Source: Chloroflexota bacterium
GTDB taxonomy: Bacteria > Chloroflexota > Ktedonobacteria > Ktedonobacterales > Ktedonobacteraceae
Assembly: GCA_005881495.1 (NCBI GenBank)
Contig: VBHI01000137.1
Location: forward strand, 1-14,613
Direction of reading: 5' to 3'
Length of the DNA stretch: 14,613 bases
A model generated the notes under the pieces. That model searched no databases, was not told where the DNA came from, and was given only the letters and a program-made list of their open reading frames with translations. A program made the position numbers and the translations under genes. Shown piece after piece: positions 7,529-14,023 of the stretch (the first letter of the stretch is position 1; each line of letters starts with the position of its first letter).

Positions 7529-7611
7529 CGGTATTTGCGTGGCGTATGCAGTGATAAAAGTCGCAATCTTCACTACTGTTGTAAATTCATGCATGTCTGG
7601 CGCATAAAGTG

Positions 7612-7649
7612 TATACTTATACTGATGCACATAGAGAGGCGTTGCATCA
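7612..7649 (+). promoter_or_regulatory. Candidate promoter and operator for the Crp/Fnr-family gene
   Basis: Two tandem -10-like hexamers TATACT (7612-7617 and 7618-7623) are followed by TGATGCA (7623-7629), 13 nt, then TGCATCA (7643-7649), a perfect 7-bp inverted repeat. Another GCATCA is at 7658-7663. No convincing -35 hexamer is at 17 nt, as expected for an activator-dependent promoter. The layout suggests a regulator binding next to the start site, perhaps the product of this gene itself. CATGCATG at 7588-7595 is a further small palindrome. All of this is inference. Confidence 0.35.
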
Positions 7650-7672
7650 TTGCAGAGGCATCAGATCCTCGC

Positions 7673-7680
7673 AAAGGAGG
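7673..7680 (+). promoter_or_regulatory. Ribosome binding site that sets the regulator start
   Basis: AAAGGAGG lies 5 nt before ATG 7686. The longer in-frame start at 7650 would place this site inside the coding region and add 12 residues before the usual family beginning, so 7686 is preferred. Confidence 0.85.
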
Positions 7681-7685
7681 TAATC

Positions 7686-8357
7686 ATGCCCATCGATATC
7701 GAAGAGCTCCGCAAAATACCATACTTCAGTATTCTCAGCCCGGATGAACTGTCACGTATCGCCAAAGTAGCAGTAGAACGCCACTTTAATCGCGGGGATA
7801 TCATTCAAGTCGAAGGTGAGATGGGCGGAGCCTTACACTACGTCCGCAGCGGGCTGGTCAAAGTCTTCAAAACATCCACCGAAGGCAAGGAACAGGTGCT
7901 TCGCCTCATCGCTCCAGGTCAAACCTTCAACGATGTGCCGGCCCTTGATGGCGGCCCCAATCCTGCCAGTGCGGCAGCCATGGAAACAAGCACCGTCTAC
8001 GTGATGCGCCGCGCCGAGCTGCACAAGTTGGTCATGACGCGGCCAGAGGTAGCTGAAGCGGTAGTCTTGACCCTGGCAAAAACACTGCGTCACCTCGTGG
8101 CCCTTGTGGAAGATCTCTCCTTGCGCCACGTCACTGCTCGCGTGGCAAAGATCTTGTTCGATCAAGAGACATCATCCCAACAGGGCCAGCAGAGCTACCG
8201 CCTGACCCAGCAAGAGATGGCCGCGCTGGTTGGCAGCGCGCGCGAGGTCGTCGGAAGAGCGCTCAAAGAACTGGAGGCCGCTGGGGCCATCGAGATGCGC
8301 CAGGGACATGCTGTTATCTTGAACAAGGACCGCCTGCGTATGCTGACCTCAGGATAG
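7686..8357 (+). CDS. Crp/Fnr-family transcriptional regulator
   Basis: Cytosolic DNA-binding regulator (223 aa). The cyclic-nucleotide-binding-type barrel spans about residues 10-120, with the glycine-bearing segments GDIIQVEGEMGGALHYV and VLRLIAPGQTF. A long dimerisation helix follows (about 120-150), then a winged helix-turn-helix (about 170-212). The recognition segment SAREVVGRALKEL has R186, E187 and R191 at positions matching the DNA-contacting R-E-R of E. coli CRP. There is no cysteine anywhere, so it cannot carry the [4Fe-4S] cluster of oxygen-sensing Fnr. It may instead bind a small molecule or heme, as Dnr/NnrR-type NO sensors do. Its place between the hemerythrin/NirK-like pair and the nitrate-reductase-like run makes control of both likely. 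Target sites and the signal are unknown. Confidence 0.9.
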   Translation: MPIDIEELRKIPYFSILSPDELSRIAKVAVERHFNRGDIIQVEGEMGGALHYVRSGLVKVFKTSTEGKEQVLRLIAPGQTFNDVPALDGGPNPASAAAMETSTVYVMRRAELHKLVMTRPEVAEAVVLTLAKTLRHLVALVEDLSLRHVTARVAKILFDQETSSQQGQQSYRLTQQEMAALVGSAREVVGRALKELEAAGAIEMRQGHAVILNKDRLRMLTSG

Positions 8358-8370
8358 CTGTGTCAGAGCC

Positions 8371-8399
8371 TTGTTTTCTGCTATTTCAAGTGTTATGCT
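8371..8399 (+). promoter_or_regulatory. Candidate promoter for the nitrate-reductase-like operon
   Basis: TTGTTT (8371-8376) and TATGCT (8394-8399) are separated by 17 nt, with an extended TG one base before the -10. A second pair, TTGCGT (8416-8421) and TACGAT (8439-8444), also has 17-nt spacing. Both lie in the 145-nt gap between the regulator and the cytochrome b gene, where no clear terminator is seen. Read-through from the regulator gene is possible. Confidence 0.35.
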
Positions 8400-8502
8400 T
8401 ATAAAATGCTTGAGTTTGCGTTTTGTTGCTTATTACGGTACGATTCTTTTTAGGCTAACTGCGTTTTATCTCTATTACTATGCAGTGTAAGGAGCAATTG
8501 GC

Positions 8503-9726
8503 ATGGGACAATTCGTTGCACCCACAAACGAAGCTCCGGTCGATGAAATGCACTCCCGTAGCCCTCGCAAAAAGCCTGCAGGTTTCTCTTCCCTTGGGCT
8601 ACGAACACGTTGCATCCTGGCTGGTATTCTGGCCGCTGCCATACTTACAATGTTGATTGCCCTGGGTTCACGGGGCTTCCATTGGTTTGATGCCGCCCTC
8701 ATTGGCTATGCCGTAGCCACTATTTTCGCCATTGCCGCTGTGACCTACAAGTACTCGTTCTGGCTTGCTCGTCCACCTACGGGCCGCTATTGGCGACGAA
8801 GCTGGCAACTGTTCTTCTCCTACGAAAACTTTCGTCGCTATACATTACTGATTCCAAAAGCAATCGGCGACCTGTTTGCGCAGCAGTTTATTCGCAGGCG
8901 TGGGCTTTACCGCTGGATAACCCACCAGTGTATCTTCTGGGGCGTCATACTTTCGTGCGCGATTACCTTTCCGCTCACTTTCGGGTGGCTCCGCTTTACC
9001 CAGACTTCAACGGGACTCTATCAAATTTGGATTTTTGGTTTCCCCTTTTTTATAACTCCGGTAGATTCATTCGCCGCTTTCATGCTCTTTCACGCCCTGG
9101 ATTTTACAGCGCTGATCCTGCTTGTCGGGTTAGTACTGGCCTTCCAAAGGCGCTTCCATGACCTCGCGCTGATCTCAGTGCAGCGTTTCGGCTTCGATAT
9201 CGTTCCCCTGGCGCTGCTGATGGCTATCGCCGTGACGGGCCTTGCTCTCACTGCTGATAGTGCCTGGTTAGGGGGAGCTTACTATTGGTATATCTCGCTG
9301 ACCCATGAAACCTTGGTAGTTCTCTGGTTGATCTCATTACCATTTGGAAAATTTTTCCATCTTATTGAACGCCCAGCAACCGTGGGCATCGAGTTGTATT
9401 GGCGTACCGGCGAAGGAACGGCGATGCAGCGGTGCGCGCGCTGTGGAGAAGAGTTTGCGCCTGTGCGCTTCATTCAGGACCTGAAGAAAACGCTTCAGGA
9501 TGTAGGAGAAAACTACAGCCTGCAGGGAACTGCTGCACCTGTCCTGGCAGGGGAGCATGTCCAGCCGCGAGCAGGCGTTGTCGAAGAGACCGCGGGGGCT
9601 GGTGATCAGTCCCCTGCGAGTATCGGGTCGCTCTGGTGGCAAGACCTGTGTCCAACCTGTAAGCGCGTGATGCGTGCGCAGGCCAATCTTGCGGCGCTCG
9701 GTCGAGGAGGCAATCAGTTCTTATAA
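8503..9726 (+). CDS. NarI-like membrane cytochrome b subunit with a C-terminal cysteine-knuckle tail
   Basis: Integral membrane protein (407 aa), probably the heme b quinol-oxidising anchor for the molybdenum and Fe-S subunits encoded next. Six hydrophobic segments are visible (about 35-55, 64-84, 140-162, 190-214, 228-250 and 262-283), with a basic, aromatic cytoplasmic loop at 88-138. Four histidines in or near helices can ligate two hemes: H141, H197, H268 and H286. H268 and H286 are 18 residues apart within HETLVVLWLISLPFGKFFH, as are NarI H187 and H205, and with a similar pattern. The protein is much longer than NarI (about 225 aa). It has extra N-terminal helices and a roughly 120-residue tail carrying CARC (311-314) and CPTC (383-386), which resemble a zinc ribbon or rubredoxin-type metal site. 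TAAGGAG at 8488-8494 is the ribosome binding site. The cytochrome b role is well supported; the tail's role is unknown. Confidence 0.8.
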   Translation: MGQFVAPTNEAPVDEMHSRSPRKKPAGFSSLGLRTRCILAGILAAAILTMLIALGSRGFHWFDAALIGYAVATIFAIAAVTYKYSFWLARPPTGRYWRRSWQLFFSYENFRRYTLLIPKAIGDLFAQQFIRRRGLYRWITHQCIFWGVILSCAITFPLTFGWLRFTQTSTGLYQIWIFGFPFFITPVDSFAAFMLFHALDFTALILLVGLVLAFQRRFHDLALISVQRFGFDIVPLALLMAIAVTGLALTADSAWLGGAYYWYISLTHETLVVLWLISLPFGKFFHLIERPATVGIELYWRTGEGTAMQRCARCGEEFAPVRFIQDLKKTLQDVGENYSLQGTAAPVLAGEHVQPRAGVVEETAGAGDQSPASIGSLWWQDLCPTCKRVMRAQANLAALGRGGNQFL

Positions 9727-9744
9727 TATTTCGTATGATATTTC

Positions 9745-9778
9745 GTAGGGGCGGGGCTTGCCCCGCCCTTGCCCGCCC
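9745..9778 (+). repeat. GC-rich palindromic repeat, copy 1
   Basis: A 34-nt unit starting GTAGGGGCGGGGC. It contains the inverted repeat GGGCGGGGC (9749-9757) / GCCCCGCCC (9760-9768) with a TT loop, then TTGCCCGCCC. It is preceded by two copies of ATATTTCGTA (9726-9735 and 9738-9747). It is part of a dispersed-repeat cluster in the 179-nt gap between the cytochrome b gene and the molybdenum subunit. Confidence 0.85.
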
Positions 9779-9809
9779 TGCGTGCGACTCGGTCGAGGAG
9801 GTAATCAGT
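9779..9809 (+). repeat. Degraded duplicate of the 3' end of the cytochrome b gene
   Basis: TGCGTGCG at 9779-9786 matches 9671-9678. A 22-nt block at 9788-9809, beginning CTCGGTCGAGGAGG, matches 9697-9718, inside the cytochrome b gene, with one mismatch. About 18 nt are missing between the two blocks in the second copy. This indicates a partial tandem duplication of the gene end together with the palindromic repeat. Confidence 0.7.
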
Positions 9810-9841
9810 AGGGGCGGGGCTTGCCCCGCCCTTGCCCGCCC
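9808..9841 (+). repeat. GC-rich palindromic repeat, copy 2
   Basis: Identical over all 34 nt to the unit at 9745-9778, with a 63-bp offset. A third, different start of the same style (GTAGGGACGCAGC) follows at 9845-9857. Their high GC and hairpin form may affect transcription or message stability between the two genes. Confidence 0.85.
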
Positions 9842-9894
9842 AATGTAGGGACGCAGCCGCATCCGGGGGATGATGAAGGCAGCATCGCCCATTC

Positions 9895-9901
9895 GGAGGA
9901 G
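9895..9901 (+). promoter_or_regulatory. Ribosome binding site for the molybdenum subunit
   Basis: GGAGGAG lies 4 nt before ATG 9906. The upstream in-frame ATG at 9870 follows GGGGG only, so 9906 is the preferred start. Confidence 0.75.
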
Positions 9902-9905
9902 TTTT

Positions 9906-12200
9906 ATGAGTGTAGACAAAGGCATATTTCGCCGTCAACGAGGAAATCAGGCAGAGACATTTGATTTTCATGGCGGTAAACAGTCGTTAGCGCGCTGGAA
10001 GTCCGACGAGCAGATAGATCGCTATGTCCCAACGCATTGCTGCTACTGTGGAGTGCAATGCGGCATGTATCTCAAAGTGGCGAATGGCCGCGTTGTCGGC
10101 GTTGAGCCACGCGAAGATTTTCCTTTGAACCATGGAATGCTCTGTCCCAAAGGTGCCACGGCATATCAGACGGTGAATCACCCTGATCGCCTGACCTACC
10201 CATTAATGCGGCGCGGCGGGAAAAATAGCCCGCTGGAGCGCGCCAGTTGGGACGAGGTGCTCGATACCATCGTGCAGCGCTTTCGTGCTATTCAGGCAGA
10301 GCACGGTAAAGATGCTGTGGCGATCTACAGCGGCTCGTCAATGACCAACGAGAAATGCTACCTCATGGGCAAGTTTGCCCGCGTCGCCCTTGGTACTCGC
10401 CATACAGATTACAACGGTCGCCTGTGCATGTCCTCGGCTACAGGTGCCAATGAGCGTTCGCTCGGCATCGATCGCGCGGCTAACCCGGTCAGCGATATGT
10501 TACATGCCGACTGTATCTTTGTCATAGGCGCGAATGTTGGCGAGTGCTTCCCCATCATCACCAGCTACCTCTGGCAGGCGCGTGATCGCGGCTGTAAGCT
10601 GATCGTCGCCGATCCACGCCAGACCCCCATTGCGCGCACAGCGGATGTTTTCCTCCCTTTACGTCCTGGTACCGATTCCGCGCTGCTCAATGGGATGCTC
10701 CATGTGATCATCGAAGAGGGCCTGGTGGACGAGGATTTTATTCGCGAGCGTACCACTGGTTGGGAAGAGACCAGGGCGCTTGTTGAACAATATCCACCTG
10801 AGCGGGTGGCCAGAGTCTGTGGTTTGCGTCCGGAAGCCATCGTCGAGGCCGCGCGCATGTTTGGTCACGCCAACGCCGCTTTGATTTACACTGCGCGCGG
10901 ACTGGAACACCAGAGCAAGGGCGTCGATAACGGGGTCACAGCGATCAACCTGGCGCTGGCAACAGGCAATTTCGGGCGCCCTGGCGCTGGTTACGGTACC
11001 CTGACCGGGCAGGGCAATGGACAGGGCGGACGCGAGATGGGCCAGAAAGCCTCGCAATTGCCGGGCTGTCGCAGCATCGAGGACCCGGGAGATCGGCAAT
11101 ATATTTGCTCTGTCTGGGGCATCGATGAGCAGGACCTGCCCCACTCGGGCTATGCCGCCACGCTGATGATACCCGCCATGCTGCGCCAGGAAATTCGCGC
11201 CTGCTTTATGATCTGTTCCAACCCGATGGTTTCATTGCCGGACCAGCATACGGTCGAGCGAGCGTTACGCGGCTTAGATCTCTTCGTGGTGACCGACTTC
11301 TTCCTCTCGGAGACCGCTGAACTGGCCGATATCGTCCTACCAGGCAATGTCTGGGCAGAAGATGAGGGCACAGTGACCAATCTGGAGGGGCGTGTGATCA
11401 AATATAATAAAGCCGTCGATTCTCCTGGTGAGGCGCGCCTCGACTGGCAGATTGTCTGTGAGCTGGCACGGCGCCTGGACAAGGGTCAATTTTTCAACTT
11501 CCATTCGCCGCGCGCGATCTTCGATGAACTGCGTCTCTGCACGAAGGGCGCTAAGGCAGACTACTGGGGCATTACCTATGAAAAGATCGAGGAACAGAAT
11601 GGTGTCTTCTGGCCTTGCCCATCTGAAGAGAGTCCCGGTACGCCGCGACTCTACGAAGAACGTTTCGCTTTCCCCGACGGCAGGGCGCGCTTCCACCCGA
11701 TTCCTTATATTCCACCCGCTGAAGAGCCGGACGAAGAGTATCCCCTGGTGCTGACGACCGGGCGCGTCATCTACCACTACCTGTCAGGCAACCAGACACG
11801 CCGTGTTTCGTTCCTCAATGAAGAGGCTCCCTATCCATGGGTGGAGATGCACGAGCAAACAGCCAACCGGCTGGGTATTAAAGATGGTGACTGGGTGACG
11901 GTGCGTACGCGCCGTGGCGAGATGACCGTTCCCGCCCTTGTCGTGCGCTCTATCCGTCCAGACACCCTCTTTATTCCCTATCATTACGGACACACCCAGG
12001 CCGCCAACCAGTTGACCAATCCGGTTTTAGAGCCAATGAACAAGATTCCTGAATATAAAGTGTGCGCGGCGGTAGCTACCCCTGCGGATCAGAAACCTGG
12101 CTGGGCCAGGGACGAAGATGTAGCCGCCCTGGTAGCTGCGCGAAAGCGGCGTCATGAACTGCCTATAGCGGAGGCTCAACCAAATCCAACGTTGCGATAA
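9906..12200 (+). CDS. Molybdopterin oxidoreductase, NasA/NapA-type nitrate reductase catalytic subunit
   Basis: A 764-aa Mo-bis-MGD enzyme, most likely reducing nitrate to nitrite in the cytoplasm: there is no Tat or Sec signal. An N-terminal [4Fe-4S] site is formed by C45, C48, C52 and C80 (CxxC-x3-C-x27-C), followed by K82. The Mo-ligand cysteine is C174 in NGRLCMSSA. The CM pair is typical of Nas/Nap enzymes, whereas formate dehydrogenases usually have Cys or Sec followed by His. The block GQGNGQGGREMGQKASQLPG (368-387) also resembles assimilatory NasA. The C-terminal dinucleotide-binding domain starts near YPLVLTTGRV. The extra [2Fe-2S] tail found in some NasA proteins is absent. Unlike soluble NasA systems, the neighbours are a heme b anchor, a four-cluster Fe-S protein and a Rieske protein, suggesting quinol as electron source. 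Substrate calls in this superfamily can be wrong; formate or another oxyanion remains possible. Confidence 0.88.
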   Translation: MSVDKGIFRRQRGNQAETFDFHGGKQSLARWKSDEQIDRYVPTHCCYCGVQCGMYLKVANGRVVGVEPREDFPLNHGMLCPKGATAYQTVNHPDRLTYPLMRRGGKNSPLERASWDEVLDTIVQRFRAIQAEHGKDAVAIYSGSSMTNEKCYLMGKFARVALGTRHTDYNGRLCMSSATGANERSLGIDRAANPVSDMLHADCIFVIGANVGECFPIITSYLWQARDRGCKLIVADPRQTPIARTADVFLPLRPGTDSALLNGMLHVIIEEGLVDEDFIRERTTGWEETRALVEQYPPERVARVCGLRPEAIVEAARMFGHANAALIYTARGLEHQSKGVDNGVTAINLALATGNFGRPGAGYGTLTGQGNGQGGREMGQKASQLPGCRSIEDPGDRQYICSVWGIDEQDLPHSGYAATLMIPAMLRQEIRACFMICSNPMVSLPDQHTVERALRGLDLFVVTDFFLSETAELADIVLPGNVWAEDEGTVTNLEGRVIKYNKAVDSPGEARLDWQIVCELARRLDKGQFFNFHSPRAIFDELRLCTKGAKADYWGITYEKIEEQNGVFWPCPSEESPGTPRLYEERFAFPDGRARFHPIPYIPPAEEPDEEYPLVLTTGRVIYHYLSGNQTRRVSFLNEEAPYPWVEMHEQTANRLGIKDGDWVTVRTRRGEMTVPALVVRSIRPDTLFIPYHYGHTQAANQLTNPVLEPMNKIPEYKVCAAVATPADQKPGWARDEDVAALVAARKRRHELPIAEAQPNPTLR

Positions 12201-12246
12201 TTGTATGGGCGCAATAATGGTCATTAACAGAATAATCGGGACATCT

Positions 12247-12292
12247 GTAGGGGCCGATTTATCGTGCCCACCGCCGATTTATCGGCCCTTAC
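12247..12292 (+). repeat. GTAGGGGC-family palindromic element
   Basis: GTAGGGGCCGAT (12247-12258) and ATCGGCCCTTAC (12281-12292) form an inverted repeat with one mismatch. Inside it, GCCGATTTATCG occurs twice (12253-12264 and 12273-12284), each containing CGAT-TT-ATCG. It lies in the 138-nt gap between the molybdenum and Fe-S subunits and shares its opening with the repeats at 9745, 9808 and 14075. The rest of the gap shows nothing else clear apart from the ribosome binding site GAGGG at 12324-12328. Confidence 0.8.
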
Positions 12293-12338
12293 GCACATGC
12301 AACGTGTTTCATCCTGAAAGATAGAGGGTAAGAAACGT

Positions 12339-13085
12339 ATGGTCGAGACAGTCAAAAGAATCTTCCTTGATCCCTCGCGCTGCATTGGCTGTCGCTCGTG
12401 CGTTTCAGCCTGTCGCGAATGCGATACACACAAAGGCGAGAGCATGATCTACATTGATTATGTCGAACGCCATGATACAGTGGCCTCTTCGCCAACGCTT
12501 TGTATGCACTGTGAGAATCCCCTCGCCCCTTGCGCCCAGGTCTGTCCGGCGCAGGCCATCCTTGTGAGCCAGGACGGTGTTGTACAATCGGCTGACGAAA
12601 CGCGCTGTATCTATTGCGAGAACTGCGGCTACGCCTGCCCCTTCGGCGTGCCGAAGTTCAATATCGCGGGGCACTACATGCAAAAGTGCAACCTGTGCTA
12701 TGACCGCACCAGTCAGGGCAAAGGTCCCATGTGCGCTACCGTATGCCCGACGCAGGCCATCTTTTATGGCACCTACGAAGAGTGGGTAGAGGCGGGACGA
12801 GCAAAACAGGGGGCAAAACCTGTCAACACTTTCTATTTCGGCCAACAAAAAGTGCGTACTCGCAACTACGTGGTAATGAGGCAAGAGGACGAGGCGCTGG
12901 ATCTACTATCGCTTGTGGCAGAGGCAAACCTTGGTAAATTAGCGAATATACCAGAAGCCACTGCCGGGCGGAACGCCGATCCGTGGGTAGATGCCGAGAC
13001 TGCCGGCATTCCGCAGCGCGAAGCCCCATCGCAACCCTGGACGCCGCGCCAACCTCTCGTGCCAACACCATTACCCGTTCCATAA
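12339..13085 (+). CDS. Four-cluster [4Fe-4S] electron-transfer subunit, DmsB/PhsB type
   Basis: A 248-aa ferredoxin-like protein that should pass electrons from the heme b anchor to the molybdenum subunit on the cytoplasmic face. All sixteen cluster cysteines are present in four groups: C15/C18/C21/C25, C55/C58/C65/C69, C90/C93/C96/C100 and C117/C120/C132/C136, the order seen in DmsB, PhsB and NrfC. One additional cysteine (C28) is next to the first group. Residues about 215-248 form a Pro-rich tail with no recognisable fold. There is no signal peptide, in agreement with a cytoplasmic complex. GAGGG at 12324-12328 is the ribosome binding site. NasA-type enzymes do not usually have such a partner, so the pairing itself is informative. 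The family call is strong; the partner assignment comes from gene order. Confidence 0.92.
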   Translation: MVETVKRIFLDPSRCIGCRSCVSACRECDTHKGESMIYIDYVERHDTVASSPTLCMHCENPLAPCAQVCPAQAILVSQDGVVQSADETRCIYCENCGYACPFGVPKFNIAGHYMQKCNLCYDRTSQGKGPMCATVCPTQAIFYGTYEEWVEAGRAKQGAKPVNTFYFGQQKVRTRNYVVMRQEDEALDLLSLVAEANLGKLANIPEATAGRNADPWVDAETAGIPQREAPSQPWTPRQPLVPTPLPVP

Positions 13086-13130
13086 TCAATTGTATCGAAT
13101 TGGTCGCCCGCGTCTTAATGGAGGAGCATT

Positions 13131-13688
13131 ATGGCACGAGAAGTAAGCCCGAAAGACCAGCAACCTCCTGTACCGGAGGACACAGAAGCTGTCGCGCAGC
13201 AAAAAAAATCCCAGGAGGAATGGCGCGAAGAGTTCCCCTACCCCTGGGATGAAGATGAAATAATCACCAGGCGCGATACGCTGCGCTTTCTCCTGGCAGG
13301 ATCGGGTGCCCTCTTTCTGGCAACAGGTGCGCTGGCAATAATTGGGAATCTGCCAAAAGGCGAAAATGTACAGGCAGTACCTATAGCAAAGGTGGGCGAG
13401 CTTGCAGAAAACGACTGGCGGGTCTTTGATTTCCCCGACCAATACGCCCAGGGCATCCTCATCAACCTGCCAGGTAAAGGTCTGGTAGCCTACAGCGACG
13501 TGTGCACGCACCTGTCGTGTGCAGTGGTGTACCAGGGAAACGGCAAACTGCACTGTCCCTGCCATGAAGGCCTCTTTGATGCGGCCACAGGGAATGTGCT
13601 TGCCGGACCCCCAATACGCCCACTGCCCTTAATTCAACTTGCCATTCATAACGGCACCATCTATGCCGTTAAGGAAGTTCCACGATGA
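13131..13688 (+). CDS. Membrane-anchored Rieske [2Fe-2S] protein
   Basis: A 185-aa protein: polar N-terminus (1-44), Tat-like twin arginine TRRDTLRF (46-53), one hydrophobic helix (about 53-73), then a Rieske domain. Cluster ligands are C125 and H127 (CTHLSC) and C142 and H145 (CPCH). C130 and C144 are placed for the stabilising disulfide of high-potential bc-complex Rieske proteins. The helix probably stays as an anchor, with the cluster outside. GGAGGAG at 13120-13126 is the ribosome binding site. Its stop overlaps the next start (ATGA). No cytochrome b/b6 of the bc type is in the window, so it may take electrons from quinol through the NarI-like protein, act as a separate branch, or belong to a complex with the following small protein. 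Some archaeal nitrate reductase operons also encode a Rieske protein. Confidence 0.92.
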   Translation: MAREVSPKDQQPPVPEDTEAVAQQKKSQEEWREEFPYPWDEDEIITRRDTLRFLLAGSGALFLATGALAIIGNLPKGENVQAVPIAKVGELAENDWRVFDFPDQYAQGILINLPGKGLVAYSDVCTHLSCAVVYQGNGKLHCPCHEGLFDAATGNVLAGPPIRPLPLIQLAIHNGTIYAVKEVPR

Positions 13689-14008
13689 ACAGCAACGACA
13701 ATACACAATATAGGCATAAGGCCAATCCCGACGATCCGCCTGTCAAGCTTCCGCCGCGAGGTCCAAAGGGTTTCCTCCCTGGTCCCAACTACCTTGGCCT
13801 GCGCGGGCGCACTGCTATTGTGCAGGGGCAGGTTTACATTGTCGCCGTTGTCCTGATTGTCCAGCTTTTAGTGATTACTGACGCCTTATATGAGCTACTA
13901 TCGGGACGTACAGGTTCGCTTCTCTGGTTGGCGTTTGTGAGTTTAATAGGGTTCGCTCTAGCGCTGTTGGTGGCCTTCTGGCCGCGGCGGCGTATCGAGG
14001 AATCGTAG
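13685..14008 (+). CDS. Small two-helix membrane protein, function unknown
   Basis: Not recognised. It is 107 residues long, with a polar Pro-rich N-terminus (13-36, including PPVKLPPRGPKG), two hydrophobic helices (about 50-71 and 78-99) and a basic end (RRR at 101-103). It has no Cys, and its only His is H11, outside the membrane, so a heme or metal site is unlikely. It overlaps the Rieske gene by 4 nt (ATGA), which implies translational coupling and equal amounts of the two proteins. The positive C-terminus and basic N-terminal region suggest both ends are in the cytoplasm. It could be an assembly or anchoring subunit for the Rieske protein. Confidence 0.8.
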   Translation: MNSNDNTQYRHKANPDDPPVKLPPRGPKGFLPGPNYLGLRGRTAIVQGQVYIVAVVLIVQLLVITDALYELLSGRTGSLLWLAFVSLIGFALALLVAFWPRRRIEES

Positions 14009-14023
14009 TTTTCGAGGAAAAGT

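Noticed and set aside
7550..7574. AGTGA...TCACT inverted half-sites as a Crp box
   Set aside because: The spacing is 15 nt instead of the 6 nt between TGTGA and TCACA, so it does not fit a Crp site.
9745..9841. Two spaced repeats as a CRISPR array
   Set aside because: Only two copies, each an almost perfect hairpin with no proper spacer set, and the region between them derives from the neighbouring gene.
9470..9971. Open frames on the minus strand across the repeat cluster, encoding repeated GRARAGQAPPL peptides
   Set aside because: They arise from the GC-rich palindromic repeats and overlap well-supported genes on the other strand; they have no domain and no ribosome binding site.
12206..12240. 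Possible further degenerate GGGCGCAAT repeat remnant after the molybdenum subunit
   Set aside because: The match is too short and lacks the GTAGGGG head and a second arm.
12405..12884. 159-aa minus-strand open frame over the Fe-S subunit
   Set aside because: It is antisense to a gene with all sixteen cluster cysteines and has no motif of its own.
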